Below the pieces are notes generated by a model, which was given only the letters and a program-made list of their open reading frames with translations, made no database searches and was not told where the DNA came from. This document shows, one piece after another, positions 41,970 through 51,804 of a stretch of DNA of 64,000 nt. Position 1 is the stretch's first letter, and every line of letters starts with the position of its first letter. Origin of the DNA: Terrimicrobium sacchariphilum (lineage in GTDB: Bacteria; Verrucomicrobiota; Verrucomicrobiia; Chthoniobacterales; Terrimicrobiaceae); assembly GCF_001613545.1 (NCBI RefSeq), contig NZ_BDCO01000002.1, positions 3,534,001 through 3,598,000 of the forward strand. The letters are read 5' to 3'. Both the position numbers and the translations under genes were made by a program.

Positions 41970-42180
41970 GGGATTACGATTCCCACCCGACAGGGAAAAT
42001 CCCGATCACGCTCAGGAAGCAGGCGCATTCAGAGCGCCAGATGCTCCGCATGATGGCTGGCGAGGTCAAGCAAGCTGCCAGACGCCTGCCGCCTGCGGGC
42101 GAGCTTTACGACATCGACAAATAACTCGCTCCAACTCGCCAGATCGATTCGTTCCCGAAAATCTCGAAGACCGCCAAAGC

Positions 42181-42209
42181 CTTCGCGCCCTTTGCGACCT
42201 TCTGTAAAA
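42181..42209. repeat. Dispersed repeat unit, copy 2
   Basis: Matches 30485-30513 at 25 of 29 positions. It ends just before the stop of the convergent ROK-family gene. The preceding gap 41970-42180 shows no gene I can support. Confidence 0.5.
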
Positions 42210-42211
42210 GG

Positions 42212-43111
42212 TCAGTCGATCGTCAGCATGGCAGCGCCGAAGACTCCGGCGCTGTCGCCCAGCGTAGGCTTCAGGAAGGCCGTGCGGACTTCGTGATTGA
42301 AGACAAACTTCGCCACCTCGGCGCGGGTCCTTTCGTCGTAAAGCAGGTCGATATTGCCCACGCCGCCCCCGATGACCACGGCATGCGGATCGATGATATT
42401 GATCACCACCGCGATGGCTTCGGCAAATTTCGTGCGCAGGCGCTCCAGCGTTGCCACGGCGGCGGGTTCGCCTGCTGCGGCTCGCTGGGAAATCTCGGGA
42501 AGGCGGATCTTCTGGCCGGTTTCCCCCGCGTAATAGCGCTCGAGAGACGGGCCGGCTATCACCTGCTCATTACAGCCGGATTTGCCGCAGTAGCAGGGCT
42601 CCGTTTCGCCGGGTAGGCGATTGTGCCCCCACTCCCCGCCGATGCCATGCAGGCCCTCGATGATATGCTGGTTGACCACGACTCCACCGCCGCAACCTGT
42701 ACCGAGGATGAGTCCCATCACGACGGGAGCGCCCTTGGCTGCGCCAAGGGTGGCTTCAGCCAGCGCAAAGCAGTTCGCGTCATTGGCCAGCCGTACTTCG
42801 ATGCCGAGCGCCTTGGCGATGTCCGCCCGCAGAGGCTGACCGTTCAGGCAGAGCGTATTGGAATTCTTTTGCAAGCCGGTCGATGGCTCGCTGGCTCCGG
42901 GCGTTCCGATGCCAATGGCGGCAGGCCGCTTGATGCCGGACTCCTCCTCGAGCATCGTGACCACCTTCGCGATCTGCGAGATGATATGCTCGTAACCCTG
43001 CGCTGATTCTGTTGGGACTCGGAGGCGATGAAGGGCTTTATCCGGTTTGGCCGGATCAAGAATTGCGCCTTCGATTTTTGTGCCGCCGAGGTCGATGCCC
43101 CAAAGATTCAT
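42212..43111 (-). CDS. ROK family sugar kinase
   Basis: 299 residues. The phosphate-binding DLGGTKIEGAIL is at residues 7-18, the ROK signature GTGCGGGVVV is at about 140, and the zinc-finger-like segment CYCGKSGCNEQV with the preceding GEWGHNRLPGE supplies the ROK zinc site. It phosphorylates a hexose or N-acetylhexosamine; the exact substrate is not determined by sequence. It lies 45 bp downstream of dnaN on the same strand. Confidence 0.93.
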   Translation of the reverse strand: MNLWGIDLGGTKIEGAILDPAKPDKALHRLRVPTESAQGYEHIISQIAKVVTMLEEESGIKRPAAIGIGTPGASEPSTGLQKNSNTLCLNGQPLRADIAKALGIEVRLANDANCFALAEATLGAAKGAPVVMGLILGTGCGGGVVVNQHIIEGLHGIGGEWGHNRLPGETEPCYCGKSGCNEQVIAGPSLERYYAGETGQKIRLPEISQRAAAGEPAAVATLERLRTKFAEAIAVVINIIDPHAVVIGGGVGNIDLLYDERTRAEVAKFVFNHEVRTAFLKPTLGDSAGVFGAAMLTID

Positions 43112-43156
43112 GGATACAGGGAGAGGAAAGCTAACAGATAGAAACGGGTGCTCCGA

Positions 43157-44254
43157 TCACACCGAGACACGCATCGGCATGAGGACGTAGAGGAACGGCG
43201 TATTGATTTTGATCACGCCAGGGCTCATTTCGTCGATCAACTCGAGGTAGATCTCGTCGTTGGTCAGGTTGCGAAGCGGGTCGATCACAAACTCCGGATT
43301 GAAGGCGATCGAGAAATCGCGGCCACGGTAAACGATGGCCATCGACTCGCGGGCTTCACCGACTTCCGGGGTGTTCGCGGTGATATCGAGATTGTTCTTG
43401 GAAAAGGCGAGACGCACCGAGCTGGTCTTGTCGCTGCTGAGGAGCGAGACGCGTCGGATGCTGGTGAGGAAGGCTTCGCGCTCGAGCGTGATGCGCTCCT
43501 TGGCTTCTCCCGGGATGACCTGGCGGTAGTTCGGGTAGTTGCCCTCCACGAGTTTGGAAACGAGCTGTCCACCGGCAACCTCGAAGGAAACGAGATTCTC
43601 CGCCACGGAGATCTGAACCTCACCCTCTTCACCGAGGAGGCGTTGGATTTCCGTCACGGCCTTGGTCGGAACGATAAAATCGCGCTCGTGACTCTGCGGG
43701 AACTCCATGTCGCTGTCGAAGAGCGCCAAACGGCGGCCATCGGTAGCGACCAGCGTGAGCTTGTTGTCCTTGAACGAGAAAAGGATGCCGTTGAGTACGT
43801 AACGGGTCTCGTCCACCGAGATGGCGTACGAGGTCTTGCGCAGGCCGTCGCGCAGGTCGTGCTGCTTGATGGAGTAGGTCTTCGCATCCTTGAAGGACGG
43901 GAAAGCCGGGAACTCCTCCTTGGCCAGACCGAAAATCTTGAAGAAGCTCGATCCGCAGCGGAGCGTTGAGATATTCTTGGCGTCGGTCTCGATCGTGATC
44001 TCCGAGGAGGGCAACTCGCGCACGATGGCGGCGAGGCGGCGGGCCGGCAGCGTCGTCGCGCCGGGCTTCTCGATCTGAGCCGCGATCTCGCAACGGATGG
44101 CGACCTCGAGGTCCGTGGTGGTCAAACGCAGACCGGTCTCTGTTGTCTCCAGCAGCGCGTTAGTCAATACCGGCAAGGTGCTGCGCGTGCTGACTACGTT
44201 CTGGATGCGTTGCAGGCCGTCTAGGAGGGCTTCTTTCGTGACAGAGAACTTCAT
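43157..44254 (-). CDS. dnaN: DNA polymerase III subunit beta (sliding clamp)
   Basis: Forms the ring clamp that holds the replicative polymerase on DNA. 365 residues from the ATG at 44254 (MKFSVTKEALLDGLQRIQNV), the usual clamp N-terminus; an ATG 18 bp further upstream is less likely. The three-fold domain pattern is present, with the end NTPFLYVLMPMRVSV typical of DnaN (VLMPMRV). It follows dnaA on the same strand with a 143-bp gap up to the dnaA stop. Confidence 0.97.
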   Translation of the reverse strand: MKFSVTKEALLDGLQRIQNVVSTRSTLPVLTNALLETTETGLRLTTTDLEVAIRCEIAAQIEKPGATTLPARRLAAIVRELPSSEITIETDAKNISTLRCGSSFFKIFGLAKEEFPAFPSFKDAKTYSIKQHDLRDGLRKTSYAISVDETRYVLNGILFSFKDNKLTLVATDGRRLALFDSDMEFPQSHERDFIVPTKAVTEIQRLLGEEGEVQISVAENLVSFEVAGGQLVSKLVEGNYPNYRQVIPGEAKERITLEREAFLTSIRRVSLLSSDKTSSVRLAFSKNNLDITANTPEVGEARESMAIVYRGRDFSIAFNPEFVIDPLRNLTNDEIYLELIDEMSPGVIKINTPFLYVLMPMRVSV

Positions 44255-44415
44255 GATCTCGATGGAAAACAAGTGATTTATGGATCGCCTCGACGGAAGT
44301 CAAACACCATCGCAAAGGGTGCCTGCCGCCGGAGCGTGCCGGAGACGGCATTTTTCCGCCTCCGGAGGGTGGCCGGGAAACCTGTGGTAAGGAACTTCTC
44401 GGCCATTGTGAATGG

Positions 44416-45804
44416 CTATCGCTGGAGCTGGCTGTCCAGCATCTTGATCGTGTGACGAGTCTTCTCGTCCTCATCGATGCGGCGCTTGATCAGCTTGCAG
44501 GCATGAATCACGGTACCGTGATCCTTGCCGCCGAAGGCGTCGCCAATGTCGTTGAGCGAGGAGTTCGTCAGTTCACGGGCGAGATACATGGCGACCTGGC
44601 GCGGGAAGGCGATATTCGCCGGGCGGCGCTTGCTCGTCATGTCGGCCAGGCGCACGTCATAGTGCTCGGCCACCTTGCGCTGGATCTGCTCGATCGTCAC
44701 CGCACGACGCGCCTGTTCCTGGAAGATGTCGCGCAGCAGGTTCTCGATCACGTCCCGGCTGATCTCGCGATCGCTCAGGGACTTGTACGAGGCCACCCTC
44801 ATAAGCGCGCCTTCCAGGCGTCGCACGTTATTGCGAATGCGGTCGGCGAGGAACTCGATCACCCAGGGCTCGACATTGATGTGAAGACCCTCCGCCTTCT
44901 TTTTCAGAATGGCGATCCGGGTTTCCATATCCGGGGGCTGTAGCTCCGCCGTCATGCCCCACTCAAAGCGGGAAACCAGACGCTGCTCGAGCTTCTCGAT
45001 CTCGCTGGCAGGACGGTCGCTGGAGAGCACGATCTGCTTGTGCCCATCGTGCAGGGTGTTGAAAGTATGGAAAAACTCCTCCTGCGAGCGCTCCTTGCCC
45101 GCGAGGAACTGGATGTCGTCGATCATCAGCACGTCCGCCTGACGATACTTCTTGCGGAACTTCACCAGCGTGCCGTGCTGGATGGCGTCGATGAATTCGT
45201 TGGTGAATTGCTCGCTCGAAAGATACACGACGCGAGCCGATTTCTGGTTGGCCAGCACGTAGTGGCCGATGGATTGCAGGAGGTGGGTCTTGCCCAGTCC
45301 GCTGCCGCCGTAGACGAAGAACGGATTGTAGGTTTTCGCCGGGGATTTGGCTACCGCAATGGCCGCGCCATGCGCGAACTGGTTGTTGGAGCCAACGACG
45401 AAGGTTTCAAAAGTATTGCGAGAATTCAAACCACTGGCAGATCCGCTCACACCGGAGGAAGCCGGGGCCGAGGGGCGCTCACGTACGGTCACCTTGGGAG
45501 CCGGAGCCTCCTGGGGTGCCGCAGAGTTCGCTGCCATGGCCGCGCCATCCTCCCGACTGGGAGCGACAAATTGGATTTTCCGCGCCGAACCGAGCACTTC
45601 GGTGGCCGCGTCCTGCACGAGAGGCAGGTAGTTGCTTTCGATGAAAAACTGGTGAATCGGGTTTGGCACGCTCAGCACCATGCGGATGCCGTCGTCACTC
45701 ACGATATCCACGCCATGAAACCAGCGCTCGTACCCGTCGGCGCTGATGCGCTGGCGGATCACCTCGGAGATCGATGACCAATTCTGCCCGCAATTCGATG
45801 TCAT
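44416..45804 (-). CDS. dnaA: Chromosomal replication initiator protein
   Basis: Binds and opens the origin. 462 residues, normal. Domain I covers about residues 1-80, a low-complexity Ala/Pro linker about 85-125, and the AAA+ domain from about 128. Walker A GGSGLGKTHLLQ is at about 166-177, Walker B DVLMIDDIQFLAGKE follows, and the DnaA-box-binding helix-turn-helix is near the end (FGGKDHGTVIHACKLIKRRI). It is followed by dnaN on the same strand. The ATG at 45804 sits next to a DnaA-box-like site at 45811. Confidence 0.98.
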   Translation of the reverse strand: MTSNCGQNWSSISEVIRQRISADGYERWFHGVDIVSDDGIRMVLSVPNPIHQFFIESNYLPLVQDAATEVLGSARKIQFVAPSREDGAAMAANSAAPQEAPAPKVTVRERPSAPASSGVSGSASGLNSRNTFETFVVGSNNQFAHGAAIAVAKSPAKTYNPFFVYGGSGLGKTHLLQSIGHYVLANQKSARVVYLSSEQFTNEFIDAIQHGTLVKFRKKYRQADVLMIDDIQFLAGKERSQEEFFHTFNTLHDGHKQIVLSSDRPASEIEKLEQRLVSRFEWGMTAELQPPDMETRIAILKKKAEGLHINVEPWVIEFLADRIRNNVRRLEGALMRVASYKSLSDREISRDVIENLLRDIFQEQARRAVTIEQIQRKVAEHYDVRLADMTSKRRPANIAFPRQVAMYLARELTNSSLNDIGDAFGGKDHGTVIHACKLIKRRIDEDEKTRHTIKMLDSQLQR

Positions 45805-45810
45805 AGAAAG

Positions 45811-46097
45811 TTATACACTGGTTTCCCCGGCGTACTTCCGTCCATTACGACTAGGATCGGCAGTTTTGGCTGGCCCAGTAAAAGAGCAAAAAGGGCAAAC
45901 CATGCCAAGCGATTTTTCCGAGACTTTTGGAGAAATAAGATTCATAACCAAATACAAATCAATTAGTTACAAACCAATCCCCTCGAGATGACTTTTCGCA
46001 GAAAAATTTCCCGCCCCAAGGCAGGTTTTGCGTCGCCGGGAGACGACTTGCGGAAGGTGTTGGTGGGGGTTTTCAATCTCTTCACAAGTTATTCACA
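45811..46097. other. Possible origin region upstream of dnaA
   Basis: The 496-bp gene-free stretch 45805-46300 contains TTATTCACA (46089-46097), a full DnaA-box match, and TTATACACT (45811-45819), one mismatch away. The part 45905-45985 is AT-rich compared with the flanking genes and could serve as the unwinding element. Two boxes are few for an origin, so the assignment rests mainly on the neighbouring dnaA gene. Confidence 0.4.
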
Positions 46098-46300
46098 GCA
46101 CCCATTTCCCTAGGTGCCGCATGCGGCGCCAGAGTAATTTTTGCCCCCCCCTGCCTCAAGAAAAAATGGCAGGATCGTCACACAAAAAGATTGGCATTTT
46201 CCCCGAAAAATCTTGACCCTCCCGCCCCCTTTGATGGCTTCAAGGCCTGCGCCGGTGATCGATGTATTTCCTCACCTTTCCCCGCCCCTTTTGGGACGAG

Positions 46301-47932
46301 TCAAAGTTGGGCCGGATCGCTCTCTCGACGTGGAAAGAGGATTGCCAGAAGGAAAGTCACCGTGCAGCCGATGAAGACGTAGTAGGGCCATGCGATGGCA
46401 GGCCACCAGGCAGGCATCAGGGTGCCAAAGTCCCAGTTCACCGGCTGAAAATGGAGATCGGGCTGAAAGTGGAGGCTCACCCCAGGCAGATTGACCTTGC
46501 CGAGGAACAGCACGGCAACCACCCCGAGGAGCATCGCGACAACATTGGCCACGTCATTTCCCCGCTTCTCAGTCAAAACGCCAAGGAGAAACACGCCGAG
46601 GAGCGATCCGTATCCGTAACCGAGGACCCCGAGCGCAAGAGGAATGATCGTGATATTCGTCTCCAGCACGGTGTAGGCCGCGCCCGTGGCGACGAGGATC
46701 ATCAAAAGGCCGAAAACCGCTGTCGAGATACGAGCGGCCCGGATCGACTGCTGCTCGGTGGCTTGGGGCCGAATGTAGGGCTGATAAAAGTCGCGGATAA
46801 AGGCCGTGGCCAGCGCATTGAGCGCGGCCGAGGTGGACCCCATCATGGTGGCAAAAACGCCTGCGATAATAATCCCCCGGATGCCCACCGGCATCTCGTG
46901 AATGATGTAGTACGCAAAAACCTCGTTGTGCGCCGAAGGGAGCGAGGAGTCGGGCGTCACCTGATATCTGACCCACAGGAGCATGCCCACGCCAAGAAAG
47001 GCGAGCACGATCGGAATATCGGCGAGCCCGCTCAAGACGAGGCTGAAACGCGACTTTGCCACGTTTTCCGCTGTCAGCATGCGCTGCACCATGTCCTGGT
47101 CCGTGCCATGGGTGGCCATTGTCAGAAAGGTCGAGCCAATGAGCGCGGCCATGATCGTATAGGGATTCTCCAGCATCCCCCTCAGGGCGTCGCCAAAGGG
47201 CTTGGCGGCATCCCAGCCCGTCTGGAACATCGAGGTATCCTGAGTTGAAAGCTGCCGATGGACCTCGCCGAGGCCGCCGGGAATGTGATTCAGGATGGTA
47301 AAGAGGGCAAAAACCACCGCCCCCAGCATGAGGCAGGCCTGAATGAGATCGGTCCAGACGACGGCTTTGATTCCCCCGATCGCGGTGTAAAAGGTCGTGA
47401 CCAGCGTGATGAAAACGATGCCCCAGAAATAGGTCTCCAGAGTCACCGGCGCGCCCGGGAAAAGGAATCTCCAGATCACCACGAGAATCACCCCCCCGAG
47501 ATACAGACGCACCCCGATACCCAGGACGCGACCAAGGAGGAAAATGCTGCTTGCCGTATCCTTCGTACGCGGTCCGAAACGAATCGTGAGAAATTCGTAG
47601 ATGCTCTGCACCTTGTACCGGAAATAAGGAGCGATGAAGAGCCACGCGATGATGATGCGGGCGAGGACCGTTCCGATAGCGAGCTGCGCGTAGGCAAAAC
47701 TCCGTGTTTTGAATCCTTCCGCCGGCGTGCCCAGGAACGTCGCTGCGCTCGTCTCGGCAGCAACGATCGACGCGAGTACGGCCCACCACGGGATCTTGTG
47801 CCCGCCCAGGGCAAAATCCTGCAAGCTCTTGTTATTACGTCCGGCGTAAAGGCCGATGCCGACGATGACGAGAAAGTACAGAAGGATGACAACGCCATCG
47901 ATGGCGAGTCCCCAGCCGCTTGCGCCACTCAT
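46301..47932 (-). CDS. Sodium:solute symporter family protein
   Basis: 543 residues with many hydrophobic helices. GLYAGRNNKSLQDFALGGHK near residue 30 and WWAVLASIVAAETSAATFLG are typical SSS features, and MMGSTSAALNALATAFIRDF near 360 matches the sodium-site helix. Substrate unknown. The ATG overlaps the argA stop by 4 bp (ATGA), so expression is coupled with amino-acid acetyltransferase, although functions need not be linked. Confidence 0.93.
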   Translation of the reverse strand: MSGASGWGLAIDGVVILLYFLVIVGIGLYAGRNNKSLQDFALGGHKIPWWAVLASIVAAETSAATFLGTPAEGFKTRSFAYAQLAIGTVLARIIIAWLFIAPYFRYKVQSIYEFLTIRFGPRTKDTASSIFLLGRVLGIGVRLYLGGVILVVIWRFLFPGAPVTLETYFWGIVFITLVTTFYTAIGGIKAVVWTDLIQACLMLGAVVFALFTILNHIPGGLGEVHRQLSTQDTSMFQTGWDAAKPFGDALRGMLENPYTIMAALIGSTFLTMATHGTDQDMVQRMLTAENVAKSRFSLVLSGLADIPIVLAFLGVGMLLWVRYQVTPDSSLPSAHNEVFAYYIIHEMPVGIRGIIIAGVFATMMGSTSAALNALATAFIRDFYQPYIRPQATEQQSIRAARISTAVFGLLMILVATGAAYTVLETNITIIPLALGVLGYGYGSLLGVFLLGVLTEKRGNDVANVVAMLLGVVAVLFLGKVNLPGVSLHFQPDLHFQPVNWDFGTLMPAWWPAIAWPYYVFIGCTVTFLLAILFPRRESDPAQL

Positions 47933-49209
47933 GCCGAGAAGATCTTCTCCAATACGCGGGAGTTTCGCCCGCTGGTTTCATACTTGATCCTCCGCACGGC
48001 AGGCAGCCGCTCCGGCGCAACTTCCACGAAACCGCCTTTTTGCTGGAGGTAATGCACCGCCTGGGTCGAAAGGGCGAAGATGCGCTTGAGGCCCTTTTCC
48101 CGGGCGATGTTCTCAACGAAGGCCATGAGCTTGCGCCCGTAGCCCTGGTTCTCATGCGTCTTGCTCACGTAGAGGCAGGCCAGCTCTCCCGACGCGTCCT
48201 CGGGGTAGACATGCAGGGCCACACAGGCCACCGGGGTCCGGTCGACCTCGAGCAGCCAGTAATCTTCGATCTTCTCTGTGATTTCGGTACGTGTGCGCCG
48301 AACGAGTTCCTCATTCTTCACCGATTGCCGGATGAGTGACATCACGGCCCGGACGTCCTTTTTGAAAATCCGGCGGATCTGCTGGTATTCGTTGGAATAC
48401 ACCATGGTGCCGAAGCCCTCGTGGCTGAAAATCTCCGTAAGCAGCGCCTCGTTCACGCTACCATCGAGCACGTGGACGCGCAGTACGCCCTGCACGCAGG
48501 CGCGGGCGGCGCAGTCGAGTTTCGACCAGATGCTGGGCGCAAGGTCGTCCTTCCGCCGCTTGAGCAGGTCATTGGTCTCCGCCACGGAAACCTGCCGCGG
48601 CAGCCCCTCTCCCGCAAAGGCGGAGTGCGGCGCGAGATAAATGATCTTCGAAGCTCCGAGCTCCTCGGCCACCTCCACGGCGGCTGCATCGGAGTTCACC
48701 CGGAATGTCCGACCCTCGCCGTCGAACCCGAGCGGTGGGATGATCGGGCAAATACCTTCATCAAGCAGGAGCTTGAGCGCCTTCACGTCCACGCGCTCCA
48801 CCCGCCCGGTATATTGCTGGTCGACGCCGCCGAGGATGCCGGCGGGATGGGCGATCATGGCGTTGATGTAGGCGGCCCGCAGGTCCACGGCGGAAAGCCC
48901 CTCCATGATCTCGTTCGTCAGCCGGATCGCCGCGTCGATGCTCACCTGGAGAGTTGCCGTGTCGGTCACCCCCGTACCATCGGCATTGCTTAACTTGACC
49001 CCTCGCGCCGCCGCCAGCTCGGTGATCTGGTGGGCCGCGCCATGGACGAGCACCACCTTGATGCTCAAGGATCGCAGCACCGCCAGATCCAGCAGGATGT
49101 TGGGAAAATTATCGGAGGCCGCCACTTCGCCATCGATGGCAATGACGAACACCCGCTCGCGGAAGCGAGGGACATACTGGAGAATTTCGCGGAGATCGGA
49201 GACGTTCAC
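47929..49209 (-). CDS. argA: Amino-acid N-acetyltransferase (N-acetylglutamate synthase)
   Basis: Acetylates glutamate in the first step of arginine synthesis. 426 residues: an N-terminal amino-acid-kinase-like domain (VLVHGAAHQITELAAARGVK; NSDAAAVEVAEELGASKIIY) and a C-terminal GNAT domain (CLYVSKTHENQGYGRKLMAF). This is the ArgA-type fusion. It starts with an ATG 27 bp after the alpha/beta hydrolase gene stop and overlaps the next gene by 4 bp. Confidence 0.93.
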   Translation of the reverse strand: MNVSDLREILQYVPRFRERVFVIAIDGEVAASDNFPNILLDLAVLRSLSIKVVLVHGAAHQITELAAARGVKLSNADGTGVTDTATLQVSIDAAIRLTNEIMEGLSAVDLRAAYINAMIAHPAGILGGVDQQYTGRVERVDVKALKLLLDEGICPIIPPLGFDGEGRTFRVNSDAAAVEVAEELGASKIIYLAPHSAFAGEGLPRQVSVAETNDLLKRRKDDLAPSIWSKLDCAARACVQGVLRVHVLDGSVNEALLTEIFSHEGFGTMVYSNEYQQIRRIFKKDVRAVMSLIRQSVKNEELVRRTRTEITEKIEDYWLLEVDRTPVACVALHVYPEDASGELACLYVSKTHENQGYGRKLMAFVENIAREKGLKRIFALSTQAVHYLQQKGGFVEVAPERLPAVRRIKYETSGRNSRVLEKIFSA

Positions 49210-49236
49210 TTCTTTACGAGGTCGGCCAATACCACG

Positions 49237-50229
49237 TCAGGCCACACCCTCAAGCCGAAAGTCACCATCAATCTCGGAAGTCAGGAGTTCCGTGATGCGC
49301 TCGGGAGCCTCCAAGGCTGCCAGAATGCCGCAATCCGGCACCTGCACCATCCGCACGTTCTCAATCTTTTTTGCAATCTCCAATCCAGTCTCGATGGGAA
49401 ATCCCGTCGCCTTGTCCGGCCAAAGGATCGTCACGGGATGCAGCACCCGGCTCAACCTTGACTCGATGTCAAAGGCCAGCCGCCCGCGCAAAAATCCAAA
49501 AATCGCATGTTCGGCTCCCGCCTGCCGGGCGCAGGTGGAAAGCACGCGCACCATCTCCTCATTCACCCGTGAAGGATCGCCCAGGGCAAAACGGGAAAGC
49601 CATCCCCGGATGAATGGCGGACGCGAAAGATAATTCTGATAAACAAAGCGGTTCAAGCCAGGCAGACCGACCAGCGCCACCATGCCGGCGGCGCGCCATT
49701 TGCCGGATTCCTTCAATCCTGTAGGCAGCAGTACGACAAGGCGCGAGATGCGCTCGGGATGGCGCGAGGCGAGCAGCAACGCGATGCCTGCCGTCAATCC
49801 ACTGGCGACGATCACGGGCTGACGACCGGGACATGTCTCGAGCAGGAACTCAGCCAGGCTCTCGGCGTAGTCCGTGGCGTCCATCGGTACGCCGGGCCGC
49901 TCGCTTTCTCCAAAGCCGACCAGATCCGGGACGATCACCTCATGACCCATGGTGAAATGCGGGTACACCTTGCTCCACTCGTACGACGATGCACCGAGAT
50001 AGATGCCGTGCAAAAATACCAGAGGCTCCCCGGAACCGGAAATGTGATAAACCATCTCGCCATGCGATGTGCTCGCCACTCGGGTGGCAAAGATGGCAGG
50101 CGAAATATCGTCGGGGATGGGTTCGCGCGGGGTTCGCCGCATGCCATATCGCACTGCCAGCGCCACCGCACCCATCACGCCCACTCCGATGCCTATCCCC
50201 AGCACCGGCTTTCGCTTCCAGAAGTTCAC
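49237..50229 (-). CDS. Alpha/beta hydrolase with N-terminal membrane anchor
   Basis: 330 residues. An N-terminal hydrophobic helix (residues 9-27, VLGIGIGVGVMGAVALAVRY) probably anchors it. The hydrolase core has GEPLVFLHGIYLGASSYEWS (oxyanion region), VPDLVGFGESERPG and VIVASGLTAGIALLLASRHP, where the expected nucleophile position is S-G-L-T rather than the G-x-S-x-G elbow; the usual elbow is degenerate. The end carries QVPDCGILAALEAPERIT, where the catalytic His would be expected but is not seen. So it may lack activity. Confidence 0.7.
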   Translation of the reverse strand: MNFWKRKPVLGIGIGVGVMGAVALAVRYGMRRTPREPIPDDISPAIFATRVASTSHGEMVYHISGSGEPLVFLHGIYLGASSYEWSKVYPHFTMGHEVIVPDLVGFGESERPGVPMDATDYAESLAEFLLETCPGRQPVIVASGLTAGIALLLASRHPERISRLVVLLPTGLKESGKWRAAGMVALVGLPGLNRFVYQNYLSRPPFIRGWLSRFALGDPSRVNEEMVRVLSTCARQAGAEHAIFGFLRGRLAFDIESRLSRVLHPVTILWPDKATGFPIETGLEIAKKIENVRMVQVPDCGILAALEAPERITELLTSEIDGDFRLEGVA

Positions 50230-50373
50230 TTCCCCCTCAGGGTGCTATCGACTCGCCCAAAGCGCAATCAGATTTGAGCACACCTCGCAGGCTAAAGCCT
50301 GGGAAGGCAGATGGGGAACAGCCGTGAGCGGACTGCTCCCCAGGCGCCAGTAATGCTGAACTTTCTAAAGACC

Positions 50374-51744
50374 TTAGGGCTTGCCGATGGCGTGGACCTC
50401 AAAGCCGATCTCACGGAGCTTCGCCCGGTCGAGGATATTGCGACCGTCGAAGGCGAACGCGGGCTTCTTCATGCCCGTGAAAATGCGATCGTAGTCAAAG
50501 CTCTTGAACTCATCCCATTCTGTCAAGACGGCCAGGGCGTGGGCTTGATCGAGGGCCGCGTAAGGGTCGTCCACCACGGAGAGACGGGCGAGCTGCGACT
50601 CCGGCACGCCGGCGTAGACGAGGTCGTCGCGGATGCCTTTCTCTGTCACCTGCGGATCGTAGACCGCCACCTCAGCCTGCTCGGCGAGCAGCGAAGCGCA
50701 GACGCGGATCGCAGCGGATTCGCGCGTGTCGTTCGTGTCCTTCTTGAAGGCAAACCCGAGGACGGCGATTTTCTTCCCGGAGATGGTATTGAACATTGTA
50801 CGGATCATGCTGCGTACGAAGCGATCCTTCTGCCAGTCATTGATCTTGACCACGCTTTCCCAATACTCGGCCACTTCCTTCAGGCCGTAGTATTCGCAGA
50901 GGTAGACAAGATTTAGAATGTCCTTCTGGAAGCACGATCCGCCGAAGCCGACGGACGCCTTGAGGAATTTCGGCCCGATGCGCGTATCCTTGCCGGCGGC
51001 GAAGGCCACCTCATCGATGTCTGCACCCGTCGCCTCGCAAAGCGCGGAGATCGAGTTCACCGAGGAAATACGCTGTGCCAGGAGGGCGTTGGAGACGAGC
51101 TTGGTCAGTTCGGAAGACCACAGGTTCGTCGTGAGGATGCGCTCGCGCGGCACCCAGGCATTGTACACCTTGACCAGCGTCTCGACCGCAGCCTGTCCGC
51201 TCGGCGTATCGTCACCACCGATGAGCACGCGATCCGGGGCCTCAAGGTCGCTGATGGCGGTACCCTCGGCGAGAAACTCTGGATTCGACAACACCTCAAA
51301 GCGGTATCCGTTGCTGTTGGAATGCAGGACGCGCTTGAGCGACTCCGCCGTGCGCACTGGGAGAGTCGATTTTTCCACGATGATCTTGTCGCCTTGAGCG
51401 ACCTCGGCGATGCGTCGGGCGCACAGCTCGAGATAACGCAGATCCGCCGCGCGACCAGCGCCCACGCCGTATGTCTTCGTCGGCGTGTTCACACTTACGA
51501 AAATAATATCTGCATCGCGGATCGCCTGATCGACGTCTGTGGAAAAAAACAGGTTCTTGCCACGGCACTCGCGAACAACCTCTTCGAGACCCGGCTCGTA
51601 GACTGGCAGTTCGGCGGAGTTCCACGCATCGATGCGCGCCTGATTGATATCGACGACCGTCACTTTGCAGAAGGTCGCCTTCTTTGCGATCATGGCCATT
51701 GTCGGTCCCCCGACATAGCCCGCTCCGATACAGCAGATATTCAT
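50374..51744 (-). CDS. ugd: UDP-glucose 6-dehydrogenase
   Basis: Oxidises UDP-glucose to UDP-glucuronate with NAD. 456 residues. The Rossmann start is [20 protein letters not shown], the catalytic-Cys region is [20 protein letters not shown], and [12 protein letters not shown] plus [20 protein letters not shown] match the longer animal-type form. It lies 60 bp downstream of the UDP-xylose synthase gene on the same strand, so the pair makes UDP-xylose from UDP-glucose. Confidence 0.97.
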   Translation of the reverse strand: MNICCIGAGYVGGPTMAMIAKKATFCKVTVVDINQARIDAWNSAELPVYEPGLEEVVRECRGKNLFFSTDVDQAIRDADIIFVSVNTPTKTYGVGAGRAADLRYLELCARRIAEVAQGDKIIVEKSTLPVRTAESLKRVLHSNSNGYRFEVLSNPEFLAEGTAISDLEAPDRVLIGGDDTPSGQAAVETLVKVYNAWVPRERILTTNLWSSELTKLVSNALLAQRISSVNSISALCEATGADIDEVAFAAGKDTRIGPKFLKASVGFGGSCFQKDILNLVYLCEYYGLKEVAEYWESVVKINDWQKDRFVRSMIRTMFNTISGKKIAVLGFAFKKDTNDTRESAAIRVCASLLAEQAEVAVYDPQVTEKGIRDDLVYAGVPESQLARLSVVDDPYAALDQAHALAVLTEWDEFKSFDYDRIFTGMKKPAFAFDGRNILDRAKLREIGFEVHAIGKP

Positions 51745-51804
51745 AGTTTGGTGAATCTGGGAAATTGGTTAGTGTCTCAATTGGGTGGGGCTTCGTCCAG
51801 CGCG

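Noticed and set aside
41965-42016. CCTGAG and CTCAGG as a terminator after the methyltransferase gene
   Set aside because: The 6-bp arms are 40 nt apart with no U-run following.
41798-42124. A frame that continues past the methyltransferase stop, ending in PAGELYDIDK
   Set aside because: Its first half is a frame-shifted reading of the methyltransferase gene; the last 50 codons have no recognised family or start.
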